Below are positions 11,721 through 23,689 of a DNA stretch of 64,000 bases, piece after piece. The DNA is from Linyphia triangularis. Taxonomy: Eukaryota; Arthropoda; Arachnida; Araneae; Linyphiidae. The notes beneath the pieces were generated by a model. The model searched no databases, had not been told where the DNA came from, and saw only the letters and a program-made list of their open reading frames with translations. The stretch is taken from contig OZ021724.1 in NCBI GenBank assembly GCA_963978545.1, positions 99,647,163-99,711,162 on the forward strand, written 5' to 3'. Numbering within the stretch: the first letter of the stretch is position 1; each line of letters starts with the position of its first letter. A program made the translations under genes and the position numbers.

Positions 11721-12326
11721 AATGTCTTTTGAATATTAAAATGCACATGATAAAATTTCACGGGTATTCAGCTAGTTATTATAAAAAGTCTTAACATTGC
11801 TCTGAAATTCAAAACTGTCTTCCTATTCATTCAGTATTACTGTGTGTTTTTATTATTTTCACCTACTATATTAAAATCCGTCTTAAGTAAGTATGTGAAA
11901 ATAAAGGGCGGCATATTTCTGCACTTTAAGGGATTCATAAATATAATTTGCAAGTCAGAAATTTGTCTCTATGTATAAAGAACTTTTTTTTTTTAACTTT
12001 AGTTAGAAATGCAGTTTCGAAGTTTCCTCTGTAAAATAAATTGCCTGTAACTTTCGCACACTGGTGGATACTCATTATAATGCGATTTAGTATTCATTCA
12101 GAATTAAAATTATATTTGAATTTTTGGCAAAACTTGTGTATGGTTTTAAAATATGATTTTTGATTTTCAAATACGGGATATAGATATAGAGTAAATAAGG
12201 AATGGTTAATTAGAGAATTTGTAAAATATCTTTCTTTATCATACGGAATATTGTGTAATCTTTAATGTTGTCGATTAATGTATTCATATTCGATAGCTAA
12301 TTATAAAAATTGCATCTAAAACGTTT
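11721..12326. other. No feature recognised
   Basis: AT-rich DNA after the satellite; ORFs under 65 codons only. Confidence 0.5.
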
Positions 12327-12342
12327 CTTTGAAGCTAATATC

Positions 12343-12525
12343 GCCTATCAGATGGCTATGAGGTTACTGCTCTGGCCTCGCAAGCCAAAGGTGCCGGGTT
12401 CGAATCCCGGGTTAGACATGGATGTTCGTTGTGGTTCGGAATCCACGTTAAGCTGTAAGTCCCGGCCTGATTAGCCATTATTGGGTATAAAAATAGGTTG
12501 TTGAGCATACAAACCAACCAGCCAA
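12343..12525 (+). mobile_element. SINE2 copy (second tRNA-derived family)
   Basis: The head has a canonical B box (GGTTCGAATCC in GGTGCCGGGTTCGAATCCCG). The body includes GTTCGGAATCCACGTTAAGC and the 3' end is AGGTTGTTGAGCATACAAACC with a short AACC tail. The 16-bp duplication CTTTGAAGCTAATATC (12327-12342, 12526-12541) is perfect, so the ends are exact. The body differs from SINE1. Confidence 0.88.
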
Positions 12526-12737
12526 CTTTGAAGCTAATATCTTTTTTTTTCAGCTCACCAATAACTATTAGTAACTTTTCCTTATTAGTGCAAAGTATAA
12601 GACAAAGTCGTAGTGATATAAATTTCACTATGGTGCAGATATAATATTTCGCATAAAAAAATTATTTTCGCAAATACAATTTCCATGACTAAAACTTACA
12701 ATTTTATTAGGTTTTCGCAGAATTGGCCGGCAGTCAG

Positions 12738-12864
<127 letters not shown>

Positions 12865-13486
12865 TTCGAAGTTAATATAAAGAATTTATAATATAACCCA
12901 TAAAAACAAAGTTTTTAATAGAAATTCATTTTATGCATTGCCAATTTTTAACACTCCGCCGATTCAGTAGAAACAGCGCGTGCTTGGTATTTGTATTTAA
13001 TTTAAAAAATCTAAAACATTTCCATCAGAAAAATGTGCAACAAACTGCGTTTCAAAATTTATTTATAAAAAATGGACGTGAATTTAAGCCCTCAAATTCA
13101 AATTCTTTTACTCATTCTGACTGAAACAATTTTGCTATTTATTTACTAAAAATGTTTGGCAACAACAAAGAGTTTTCGTGAAGCTCTTCTTCACATTAGG
13201 CATTCAAGCTTAGGTCTTGGAACAGAACTTGATACAATCCACGAGGAACCAGTCAAAAGCCTTTTGACTTTTCTTAAGGAATCTGGCTTTCTTCGACAGG
13301 GGTGTCGTAAAATAAAGGGGTTGGTGCAATATTCCCTAGTGGAATCAGCACCTAGGCTCAGTTGATCTCCTCCATCCACTATGACTATAAAAGTTTCTTC
13401 AAAAATCGGTCCAAGGCTATTTTAGTGCGATTGGATGACGGCAAGTTGTTATTGTGTTATTAGCATTCCGTAAAAGCGACATTTTA

Positions 13487-13590
13487 TACTAGAAGACAAC
13501 CTGTTTTGAGCGCACTCATACTCTACAACCATAGGGGAACCTGTTCGTACAGAGTATTCGGTGAGCTCAATTCATCCTGTCTTCTAGTAT
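13487..13590. mobile_element. Small TA-flanked MITE in R2
   Basis: About 104 bp; ends TACTAGAAGACA and TGTCTTCTAGTA, flanked by TA. It interrupts R2 between GCGACATTTTA and GTATTACCGTTACAG. Confidence 0.75.
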
Positions 13591-13743
13591 AGTATTACCG
13601 TTACAGATCAAAAATTTTATAGACTGCATTGTCATCTACATCGAACCCATTTGCCAAGTTTCAGCCCTATTGGATGAAGGCAAGGGGTTAAAATAGGCCT
13701 CCTCAGATTTGCCCGCCATCGACAGACACTCAAAATCGAAGTT

Positions 13744-13927
13744 GCCGATCAAACGGTGTAGTGGTTAGCGTGCTGGCTTCTAGACAGCTAGGTTGCGGGT
13801 TTCGAGTCCCGTGTTAGGCATGGGTGTTTGTAAATGTGTGTTGGCTTGTCTAATGACGAATGTTTCGGCGCATTATAGCCCTCGTGTTGCTGACGGCGCC
13901 AGATAATCTGAATACAACCAACCAACC
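13744..13927 (+). mobile_element. SINE1 copy
   Basis: Full length; duplication AAAATCGAAGTT at 13732-13743 and 13928-13939, inserted at the 3' end of an R2 repeat. Confidence 0.9.
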
Positions 13928-14084
13928 AAAATCGAAGTTAATTGAAATGATTTAAAAATGGGCTGTATCGATAAATCTTACACAACCGTCATCATATTTA
14001 CTTCCATCAATTAATTTTGCAAACTGTTAGAAGGACCCTTTCTGAAAGAATTTGTATAGTTAGGGAGACCATTACATATGTAAC

Positions 14085-15490
14085 TAGGAGTGTGGAACAT
14101 CGCACAATTTTTACACTATACATTACTGATGTGGATTTGTGCTATTTACTGTTTTTATATTTCCATCATTCGTTTAGAAAAAATGGCCAGTTTGGCGATG
14201 TTTTTTACAATAATTCTTATATGGATCTATTTATGTATATATAAAAAATTACTTCGCCAAAAATGCGGATTTTGGCGATATTTATTTCGATAATTCTTAT
14301 ATTGTTACGAAATTTTGTATATTTGTAAATATTTCCTAGCATTAATTATGTAAAAAGATAAATTTCTGTACATTTCACGCATAAGGCAGTGCAATAGTTC
14401 GTCGTTAGCTTGCTTCCCCGCAATGTGAGTCTAATGCTTGATAACGAGTTTTAAAGAAATAACGCTGGGAAGCGAGTTTTAGAAGGAGCAGGGCATTTAA
14501 CATTATGGCAATGCAATCTCGCCAAATTGATGAGATAGAGCCAAGTTGGCGACGGTTTTGGCAACTAATTTTTATCGCCAAATTTGGCGAGAAATCACCA
14601 AATATCGCCAAACTTGGCGACCATTTGGCGATATTTTCTGTCCCCATGTACATGTGTAGGACTTTTCGACTACGATCTGGAAAGTTCTCCAAATATCTAC
14701 CTCTAGATGTTTCAAGAAGGATTGACTCCTATATAAGGCCGGCCTTGAGTTGACTGGAGTTGACTTTAATTACTGAGTTGAGGTACTGAGTCTCAGTGAG
14801 CATTCAGAGTAGTTCTAAAGCGAACTGTATTGCATTGTCTTTTGCAGAGATTTTAGCAGTTGTGTTGTCAAGTTTTTAACTGCTGTTTTGTGCTCTATTG
14901 TTGTGAAAAGAGCTGTATTGAGTCTATTAGAACGAGAAGTTCTGGAGTTGTAAGAGAATCTTGGAAGAGTTATATCGGAATAAATTTCTGCAAGTTTTGA
15001 TCTGCTTTGGCTTCAAATTTTTCGAACCCATCCACGTAACAATATCACACTTTCTTTTAAGTGAAACTGAGAGGAGAAAAAGAAAACGATCGTGGGTGAG
15101 CTATGTTCAAGCAAAGACAACTCTATGTTGAAGGCATTCGTTTTTCAACTTTTTACGCCATTAAAACATTTTTACATGAATTTCGGAGGTGGGGATGTTT
15201 AAAACATCTTAAGAGGCAGTACCACAGCGATTTTGATCAAAATCGTTAGAGCCGTTTTTTAGCAATCATTGAAAAACATGTTTTTTTCCCTAAAGTAGAC
15301 CTTATGCGCATGCGCGATTTTGACGAAAACCTTAATGATAGGTCCCACGGCTATCACCTACCCGCACACTAAATTCGAACACCGTAGGTCAATTTGTTCG
15401 TTATTTGTTTTTTTATTGCATCCTATACTTTCGTTACCCGATATATACATATGGGTAATTGAAAAGTAAAAATGTCAATGTTTAAATCTT
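14085..15490 (+). repeat. R5 repeat split by solo LTR
   Basis: Forward R5 (14085-14302 and 15042-15490) around the 739-bp LTR. The joined sequence ATTCTTATATCACACTTTC matches other R5 copies. Confidence 0.75.
14303..15041 (+). mobile_element. Solo LTR, second LTR family
   Basis: 739 bp from TGTTACGA to CACGTAACA with ATAT duplication (14299-14302, 15042-15045), inserted in an R5 repeat whose halves resume on both sides. It contains a TATA-like box (about 14730-14737) and AATAAA (14979-14984), both in plus orientation. A cluster of TTGGCGA/TCGCCAA words lies at 14517-14633. Confidence 0.88.
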
Positions 15491-16051
15491 GTCCTTGACC
15501 GTGTTTCAGTAGTGGACACTTTTATGTATGGCATTCCATCAACAATGATTGATTGCTGACTTTAGATACGGGACTCAATATTAATAGCCTCATTGATGTT
15601 CCGATGACCAAACAACAAAACACATCTATTTGTTACATAAAAAAAACTCAGCACAGAGGTTTCGATTTTTTTTTGTTTTTGGCAAAAAAAAAACAACCTT
15701 GACGAAAACAGAACGTCAATACGGGACAGCTGCTGGGAGTTAAGACTGGATTGATCACCAAATTAAAAACAATCCGCTGGTCTCCGGACAAGACGTGCTC
15801 CACTATTAAGCTTCTTTCTTTCTTTCTTTTTTTTGTTTTCGATAGTCCAAGTCGCGTTATTATCTTTCCATAGACATTCAGAAGGGATCCAACTTTCGAA
15901 AAGCTAAAATCACACGAGCGTTTTATCATGCAGAAAAGCAGCTTGAAATTAAGCTACGAAATAAAGACAAGCTGCTATAAACATACATTGATATTTGTTT
16001 CATTCGTATTTAACAATGGGGCAATATAAACCCAGTGATCAAATTACTATA
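15491..16051. other. No feature recognised
   Basis: Moderate composition; a 93-codon minus-strand ORF (15648-15929) lacks any recognisable motif. Confidence 0.5.
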
Positions 16052-16055
16052 ATAT

Positions 16056-16515
16056 TCTTATGAATTTTTCCACAGAGGCAATGATGACACAGTTTTTAAG
16101 ATAAAAACTACCATTTATTCTCTTCAGAAAACTCACAAAATTTATTCACAGATAACAGTGCCACTACTAATCTTCAATACAAGCTTCAACAGGAACAGCT
16201 TCGAATATAGCGATTATACAAGCTCACTCCAATAGGTGAACAAAGCGATCAGCTTTCAATGAAGTCCGAAGTCAATCTGAAAACTTTCCCGATCGCCGGT
16301 CTTTATATAGCAGGCACGTGAGAACATTCCCGAAATTTCCAGCCAATTCATCGAAAAAGAAACATCTCGAAATTTCTCGATTGCTTTAGGTGTTGCCACC
16401 TTTTTCTAACTTGTATAATCGCCGTTAATAAATAAAATAAGATAAAAATAAATTACAATAGAATTTTAAAATAATACGTCACTATTTACACTATATACAG
16501 ATGATTTGTGCAACA
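16056..16515 (-). mobile_element. Solo LTR related to the 48-54 kb gypsy element
   Basis: About 460 bp aligned along its whole length with the 466-bp LTRs (shared blocks include CTCCAATAGGT, CCAGCCAATTCATCG and GGTGTTGCCACC) but with many substitutions and short indels. The flanks carry ATAT at 16052-16055 and 16516-16519. It is an older insertion reduced by LTR recombination. Confidence 0.88.
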
Positions 16516-16662
16516 ATATTTAATATGTGTGGATTTATGAAAAACATATGTTATTACGAGTGGGAATCAAAAAGTATCCACAATGTTTTCATTGTTCTTA
16601 TATTGTTCATACTGATCTCTGTCCTCGTTTATTTTGTTGTTTAGTTGTTGTGGTTCTGCTAT

Positions 16663-17325
16663 TAGTCCGAGAGGCGACTACAATTTTTGGACCCCATCGA
16701 ACATCATTCGGAATTTTTTATAGAAATTGGAGGAAAGAGAGTAGATTACGAATATACTGGTCTGCCGTGTCAAAAATGGCCGAAACTGATCAAAAATCGA
16801 CTTGGAAAGAGTTGAACAAAAATCAGATTGCCAAATATGTCATAACTTGCCAAAAAGAGAACACACTTTTTCGTCTGGCAATCCACTGCATTTTGATTAT
16901 CAATGAGTAAAAGCGCTAACGATTTCTGATCTCTGGCTCGGAAAACTTGTATCTTTTCAAAGTAAGCCAAATTGGCGACATCAGTTACGTCATCAGTGAC
17001 GTAATGTTTATTGCCAATTTGGCTCATTTGTGAAAGATACAAGGAAGCCATAGCCACACATCCGAATCGTCTGCAACCTTCTTAATTGAAAATTAAAGAG
17101 TGAGGGTTGCCAAATAAAAAAAAAATGCTCATTATTTGGCAAGTTATGGCGCATTTGGCGATTGGATTTAGTTCAACTTATTAAAAGTCGATTTGTGACC
17201 AGTTTTGACCATTTTTGCCACGGTAGACCAGTGGATTTATAATCTACTCACTTTTCTCCAACTTCTATTAAAAATTCAGAATGATGTTCGATGGGGTCCG
17301 AAAATTGCAGTCGCCTCTCAGTCTA
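16663..17325. mobile_element. PIF/Harbinger-like foldback MITE
   Basis: 663 bp; ends TAGTCCGAGAGGCGAC and CGCCTCTCAGTCTA, with TAT at 16660-16662 and 17326-17328. Its right border touches the mariner derivative at 17328. Confidence 0.82.
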
Positions 17326-17327
17326 TA

Positions 17328-17809
17328 TGGAATTTAGACCCTAATTCCTCCATTTGTCATCCTTTTATTGCAGATAGATCATGGCCGCTGCGTTAGAAGT
17401 TTACACAAATGAGAAACAAAGAGCAGTGATCCGGTTTTTGTGGTCCGAAGGTGTATCAGGGGTAGCAATCCATCAAAGACTTTCGACACAAGACCGGAAC
17501 AGTGTTCTGCCGCGACGGAGTGTCAGGGAATGGATTGAAAAATTCAAAAATGGTTGCACTAGTGTTACGCATGAGGAAAGAGCCGGACGACCATCTAACG
17601 GCCACAATTGATGACAACATTGAGCGTGCACGTGACACGGTTCTGTTAGGTCAGACGGACGAGTGACTTATTGATGAAGTGGCACATCGTCTGCAAAAAC
17701 CAGATCACTTGCTCGTTGTTTCTCTTTGGTGCAGACTTCAAATGGAGCGGTCATGATCTATCTGCAATAAAAAGAAAGACACGCGGAGGAATTAGGATCG
17801 AAATATCCA
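17328..17809 (+). mobile_element. Internally deleted mariner-like element
   Basis: Inverted ends of about 55 bp (shared CCTAATTCCTCC and TTTTATTGCAGATAGATCATG) with TA at both borders (17326-17327, 17810-17811). It keeps only the start of a transposase gene, so it cannot move by itself. Confidence 0.82.
17381..17611 (+). pseudogene. Mariner transposase N-terminal fragment
   Basis: 76 residues matching the N-terminal DNA-binding helix-turn-helix region of mariner-family transposases (motifs EKQRAVIRFLWSEGVSG, REWIEKFKNG, TSVTHEERAGRP). The start ATG follows the left inverted end. The catalytic core is absent; after residue 76 the frame is lost and the sequence runs to the right inverted end. 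In an intact element the product would bind the ends and catalyse cut-and-paste at TA. Confidence 0.85.
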
Positions 17810-17930
17810 TAGAAGGAGTGCAATAACATAATAAAATAAACGAAGACAGATCAATGTACGAAGAGTTATTTGTGCCAACATTGCGGATAATTTTTGACTC
17901 ACCCTCGTGTTATATTGAACTAGATGACTA

Positions 17931-18115
17931 GGTTGGTTGGTTGTATTCAGATTATCTGGCGCCGTCAGCAACACGAGGGCTATAATGCGCCGAAACATTT
18001 CGTCATTTAACAAACCAACATACATTTACAAACACCCATGCCTAACACGGGACTCGGAACCCGCAACCTCGCGGTCTAGAAGCCAGCACGCTAACCACTA
18101 TACCGTTTGGTCGGC
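17931..18115 (-). mobile_element. SINE1 copy
   Basis: Full length, reverse; duplication CTAGATGACTA at 17920-17930 and 18116-18126. Confidence 0.9.
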
Positions 18116-18151
18116 CTAGATGACTAGGAAAAACAGTTTTATTTGATTATA

Positions 18152-18319
18152 GCCGACCAAACGGTATAGTGGTTAGCGTGCTAGCTTCTAGACCGCGAGG
18201 TTGCGAGTCCCGTGTTAGGCATGGGTGTTTGTAAATGTATGTTGGCTTGTCTAATGTTTCGGCGCATTATAGCCCTCGTGTTGCTGACGGCGCCAGATAA
18301 TCTGAAAACAACCAACAAC
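18152..18319 (+). mobile_element. SINE1 copy
   Basis: Near full length with a short deletion in the body; flanks TTTATTTGATTATA and TTTATTTAATTATA (18138-18151, 18320-18333) differ at one base. Confidence 0.85.
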
Positions 18320-18358
18320 TTTATTTAATTATATGATTGGGATGTACTGTCCGAGGAG

Positions 18359-18509
18359 TTGTTGTTGCTGTTGTTTTTAAGATTATCTGGCGCCGTCGGC
18401 AACACGAGGGCTATAATGCGCCGAAACATTAGACAAGCCAACATACATTTACAAACACCCATGCCTAACACGGGACTCGTCTAGAAGGTAGCACGCTAAC
18501 CACTATACC
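18359..18509 (-). mobile_element. SINE1 copy, shortened
   Basis: Reverse copy lacking the AACC tail and part of the B box; flanks GTACTGTCCGAGGAG and GTACTGTCTGAGGAG (18344-18358, 18510-18524). Confidence 0.85.
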
Positions 18510-18682
18510 GTACTGTCTGAGGAGATTTCTTAGAAACCAGGCAAACTAAACAACTTTAAACTCAAAGTTTACTTAGCATGCCAACATTAAATTGAACTGA
18601 ATTTTACAGTTAGATTTAATGTTGCAAGAGTCGGGTTGAAAGGGGATAAGTGACATTGGTAATCATGCGATAAAATATGTCG

Positions 18683-20285
18683 AAACTAGGGGTGTGAAAC
18701 ATCGCACAACTTTCAATCGCACTATAATATTGCTCATTGCATTAAAATTTAATATGGTGTTAGTTACCTTTTTCTTACTTTGACTCATTTAAATAAAAAG
18801 GGTCAGGTCGGCGACATTTTTGTCGGACCCCCCCCCCCCCCTCCCCCCTCCAAAATGTTGAAACTGGTGATGTTATTCGATAGATCTTATATTATCCTTT
18901 CTTGTGCGAGAAACAGAAAATAATCAGTCAGTGAAAGGCTATGCTCAAGTCAGTGTTAAAATCCCTCGTTTTTCAGCTATTTACACTTTTATCACATTTC
19001 TAAGGGAATTTCGGATGTGGGGACGATTAGAACACCTTAGGAGGAATTAGCTCAGAGATTTTATTCAAAATTGTTCTATTCGTTTGTAGGAGTTGCTGAA
19101 AAACATTATATTTTTTCCATGATTTTTCATGATTTCAACGTTATGCGCATGCGCGATTTTTACTAAAACCTTAATGGTCGGTCCCATGCCCACTAGTAAC
19201 CCGCACACCAAATTTGAATATCATAGGTCAATTTGTTCCAGAGTTATGCTATAACACACAGGCAGACATATTTTTAAAATCAGGATGCTCTAAAACGTGG
19301 AGAAATGCAAGAAAAAAAGTTAAAACTTCAAAATTACAATTACTTTCAAGTACCTGTATGTACACATAGAGTAATGAAAGTATAGCATTCGGTCAAGAAA
19401 AAGAAGAAGAAGAAAAAAAAAATAATAATAATAATAATAATTTGCATTTCTTCCCGTTTTGGAACCTTCTAATTTCAAAAAAGTTATTTAGAAAAAGTGT
19501 CTTGTCAGTGTGTCTGTGGTCAGCATAACTCTCGAACAAATTGACCTACGATGTTCAAATTTGGTGTGCGGGTTGGTGGTGGCCATGGGACCTACCATTA
19601 AGGTTTTCGTCAAAATCGCGCATGCGTATAAGGTAGATGCCTTTGAAAAAATCACATTTTTCAGTAATTGCTAAAAACAAGCTCTACCGATTTTAATCAA
19701 AATAGCTGTGGTAATGCTTCTTAAGTTGTTCTAAACATCCCCCACTGCCGAAATTTCTATGCTGACCAGACGGTATAGTGGTTAGCGTACTAGCTTCTAG
19801 ACCGCGAGGTTGCGAGTCCCGTGTTAGGCATGGGTGTTTGTAAATGTATGTTGGCTTGTCTAATGTTTCGGCGCATTATAGCCCTCGTGTTGCTGACGGC
19901 GCCAGATAATCTGAATACAACCAACCAACCCGAAATTTCTATAAAAAAGCTTTAACGGCGTAAAAAGTTGAAAAACGAATGCCTTCAACACAGAGAGTTC
20001 TCTTTCCTTGAGCATACCTCATCAACCATCGTTTTTTCTTCTTCCCTCAGTTTCACTGATAATAAAGGATAATATAAGGATTATCGAAAAGTATATCGCC
20101 AAAATCGTAATTTTGGCGGAGTGTTTTTTTTTTTTTTTGTCAAAATATCCCATACAAGAATTATCGCAAAAAATATCGCCATACGGGCCATTTTTGCTAA
20201 ATGATTGAAGAAAATCAAAAAATGGTAAATGACGCAAATTGATGTTAGTATAATAGTGTAATTGAAAGTTGTGCGCCCCTAGTTT
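18683..20285. repeat. R5 inverted pair
   Basis: Forward copy 18683-19340 and reverse copy 19370-20285 joined tail to tail; SINE1 at 19762. Poly-C near 18830. Confidence 0.72.
19762..19929 (+). mobile_element. SINE1 copy
   Basis: Near full length, inserted in R5; duplication CCGAAATTTCTAT at 19749-19761 and 19930-19942. Confidence 0.9.
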
Positions 20286-20808
20286 TATAATATAAAATTG
20301 GTCCTTTTGCGCTTGTTCGCATACTCACTGCCCTTGTCTCCCACATACTTTCCTTTCATAAACTTTACAGTATATATGGATCAACGAACCTTCGAACAAG
20401 AAGGGAGGAGGGGGGGGGGGGGGATAAAATCTTCCAGCAAGGGTTAATGACGAGATAAAAATTCTGGCCATGGCCCTATCCCCTTCTGTTTCCACAAACA
20501 CTGTCCTTCGGTATTTAGTCCACGATATAAATATTGTTGTGGAGGATTCTTTCGCTGGGTGGGTTTTGAGTTGCTATTTGGGGAGGTGGTTCAAGGTGTG
20601 GAATTCGGAATGTTTGATTGATACTCGAAACTGGATTGGGGGAATAGGTTGAAAAATGCTCGCGCATCTTGCGTGAACGAATTGATTTGTGATACGCAGT
20701 AGGAATGCGTTAGATCTTTTGCCACTTTATGAGACATTCGCGGGGCATCGATGTATAATAAACAACTGGATGGACTGCTGAACGCTGGGGAAATGAAGCC
20801 GTTGCTAT

Positions 20809-21505
20809 TAGAGGTCGGCGATAAATCGATACGACGATATTTTTATCGATATTTTAAAAAAAATATCGATAAAACTCTCCGATGTATCGATATTTTCAAA
20901 CGATTATATTTTTTTAATGATCGTTTTGTAGTTCCTTGCCTTTTTTTTTCGATTTTATTTATTCTCTTTTCAAAAACTTCAAAACTAAAGTTTGAACTTG
21001 GCCGAGAGACAGTTAAAATGGCAACAATATTTAATATTTTCCATGCACTTAAAATTTATTGAAAATTATCTAAATTTTTCTTAAAATCACTGCACCAATT
21101 AAGCGAAAATATAACTTCTTTTTTTTTTTTGTAATATATCCATTTCAGTTGACCAAACGGTATAGTGGTTATTGCGCTAGCTTCTAGACCGCGAGGTTGC
21201 GGGTTCCGAGTCCCGTGTTAGGCATGGGTGTTTGTAAACGTATGTTGGCTTGTCTAATGACGAATGTTTCAGCGCATTATAGCACTCGTGTTGCTGACGG
21301 CGCCAGATAATCTGAATACAACCAACCAACCATTTCAGTTGAAAAAGTAGTCACCTTACAAAAAAGCAATCATGAAAAGTAGAAATTTGCCCCAAAAAAC
21401 TTTGTTTCTGGTAAAATTGAAAATCAAATAAAAAAAATCATGTATAGATTTCTTATCGATATTTTTTTCTATGCAACGATATAGTATCGATATTTCCGAC
21501 CTCTA
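20809..21505. mobile_element. hAT-like MITE with TATCGATA motifs
   Basis: Ends TAGAGGTCGG and CCGACCTCTA, 8-bp duplication GTTGCTAT (20801-20808, 21506-21513). Sub-terminal regions carry repeated TATCGATA words. About 500 bp without the SINE1 at 21151-21330. It is inserted in an R8 repeat; the uninterrupted R8 copy near 27370 shows the empty site. Confidence 0.87.
21151..21330 (+). mobile_element. SINE1 copy
   Basis: Inserted in the hAT-like element 20809-21505; duplication CATTTCAGTT at 21141-21150 and 21331-21340. Confidence 0.9.
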
Positions 21506-21850
21506 GTTGCTATATCGTCGGGTGGACGAAAAATGCGAATTGCCGAGGATTGAAAAAAAAAAAATCTTCGGTTGTACACTCAAATATTTTGAACAACCAA
21601 AGATTGAAAATAAAATATTGGATTCTACAGTGTACTCAGTTAAATTAGATATAGTGGGCTTTAATTATTAATAACATGCAAACAAATACCTACTCTACGA
21701 CTTTAAAAAGTTTCTCGCATTCTAACCCAACTATAATAGTGAGCGGTGATTGGTTAATCATCCACCCATCATCAACAACCACCAGCGCTTTTTTCTCTTA
21801 GCCTTGCCATGGGAGCAGTCTTTCTAGTTATCTATATCGAAGTAGCATAC

Positions 21851-22551
21851 TGTTGCGTGGATGATTTCGAAAGACTTGAAGCAAAAGCAGATTAAAACTT
21901 GAAGAAATTTATTCCGATATAACTCTTCGCAGATTCTTTTAAAACTCCAGAACTTCCCATTCTAATAGACTCAATGCAGCTCTTTACACAAAAATGGAGC
22001 ACAAACAGCAGTTATAAAATAGATACACAACTGCTAAAATCGACGCAAAAGTCAATGCAATACTGCTCACTTTGGGAACTACTCTGAATGCTCGTTGAGA
22101 GACAACTAATTAACTAACTCAACTCTCTATTGGCCTTAAATAGGAAAGCTTCCTTCGCGAATATTCTAGAGATAGAAATTTGGAGAATTTTCCAAATCGC
22201 AGTCGAAAAGCCCTATACAGGTACATGGGGACCGAAAGTGTAGCCAAATGGTCGCCAAGTTTGGCGACACTTGGTGATTTCTCGCCAAATTTGGCGACCA
22301 AAATTAGTCGCCAAAACCATCGCCAAATTAGCGAGATTGCCATTAACCATAATGTTAAATGGCCTTCTCCTTGTAAAACTCGTTTTCCAGCATTATCTCT
22401 GTAAAACTCGTTTTCGAGCATTAAGAGACGCATTGCAGGAAAGCGAAGTAAAAACACACTCCTTCACTGCCTTATGCGAAATGTACATATATTTTTCTTT
22501 TCACATAATTAATACTACGAAATATTTACAAATATACAGAAATTCGCAACA
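21851..22551 (-). mobile_element. Solo LTR, second LTR family
   Basis: 701 bp, reverse of the 14303 copy, from TGTTGCGTGG to TTCGCAACA on the plus strand. Flanks ATAC/ATAT agree at three of four bases. It shares the TTGGCGA/TCGCCAA cluster (about 22250-22335) and the segment downstream of the TATA box. Confidence 0.85.
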
Positions 22552-22555
22552 ATAT

Positions 22556-23339
22556 TATCATTAAAATATTTGAGCATCGTGCTGATAGAATGAGGAGGTG
22601 GAAGGGGATAAAAAAAATATATCTTAGATGCATCAAGTTTTTAATTTAGCCAGTTGTATAAAAATTAATTTTTTTTTCATATTGTTGTTTTTTAAATAAG
22701 GGTTGCTTATGGATATGAAGGCAAGAAAGCAAAATTCAACTTCTAGTACCTTTTAGTAGTATAACAATAAACATAAATCTTTATTTCCTTCATTTCCAAA
22801 GCAATATAATTTTATTCAAGAAAACTATTGATTTCGGAAAATTTAAAATTGAGTATTTCACTCCCATCACATCAATAAACGCTTCAAAACACTTCCTGAC
22901 CTCATCCTCTCCCATCCTATAAACTCCCTTCATCCCCATTATTAAATCCAGCGAAAACCTTGATCGTTCAATTTACAGCAAACTAGAATTTCACACACTC
23001 ACCCCTTTTAAAATAAGTTTTCCCCGCCGAAACAACTACCGTTTCATAAAACAGCTTTTTGTTCCCTGGAAAACAACAACACCAACTAACCCTTGTGGAG
23101 AGACGCGAGCAATAATTTGTATTCACAAGGAGGCATAAAATTTTTTATCCTTCCAAGGAGATACAAGAGGGGGGGGGGGGAGAATATTCTTCACGGCTCA
23201 TTGTATTTTATATCGAGGACCAGATAAAATGCCCCCCTCCTCCCCCCCCCCCCCCTTATTCTCTGGAAGCTTTTTAATATTCAATCCTTCATTTTGCCCT
23301 GTAGGAAAGTTCTTGTCTGAAAAGGGTGTGAAAGTTAAA
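22556..23339. other. No gene; homopolymer-rich DNA
   Basis: Contains poly-G (23169-23180) and poly-C (23240-23256) runs; no recognised repeat. Confidence 0.5.
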
Positions 23340-23520
23340 GTTACGCTCGAGTTTCTTTTTTGGCGCGCGGCTTTTTTGGCGCGCTCCTTTGCGGGTCATT
23401 AGCCCTTAATGAGCCGTGCAACAGCTCCGCGTCCGTTAATTAACTTCGGTGACGTCACGGTGAGTTGCTGTTTCTGGCCTGGTCCGGCGCCATTTTCGGT
23501 CATGGTGTGGAATGGGGACA
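23340..23520. promoter_or_regulatory. GC-rich block with E2F-like and CRE words
   Basis: Stands out from AT-rich surroundings: TTTTTTGGCGCGC twice (23355-23385), GTGACGTCAC near 23450, GGTCCGGCGCC near 23480. I see no repeat copy in the window and no ORF across it. It could be a promoter or conserved non-coding element; function is not shown. Confidence 0.35.
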
Positions 23521-23689
23521 TCGCAGCAGTCGTAAGATACATGTCGTAAGACGTCAAAATGAATTGAATTTAAAAAATAAATAAAGATAAGGTTGTTGTT
23601 TACAATTTCACGGCGCAGTAATTTGCTTGTGTACTCAGAATCAGAAATTTTCAACCAACCAACCAGCCAACCAACCGGGGTTCTAATAG

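Larger units (their letters stand above)
20746..21842. repeat. R8 repeat, copy 1 (interrupted by hAT)
   Basis: Inverted ends ATAAACAACTGGATGGACTGCT and TAGCAGTCTNNCTAGTTAT-like at about 21810-21838. The interior matches 27380-27640 (for example GTGATTGGTTAATCATCCACCC). Probably a non-autonomous DNA element of unknown class. Confidence 0.68.
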
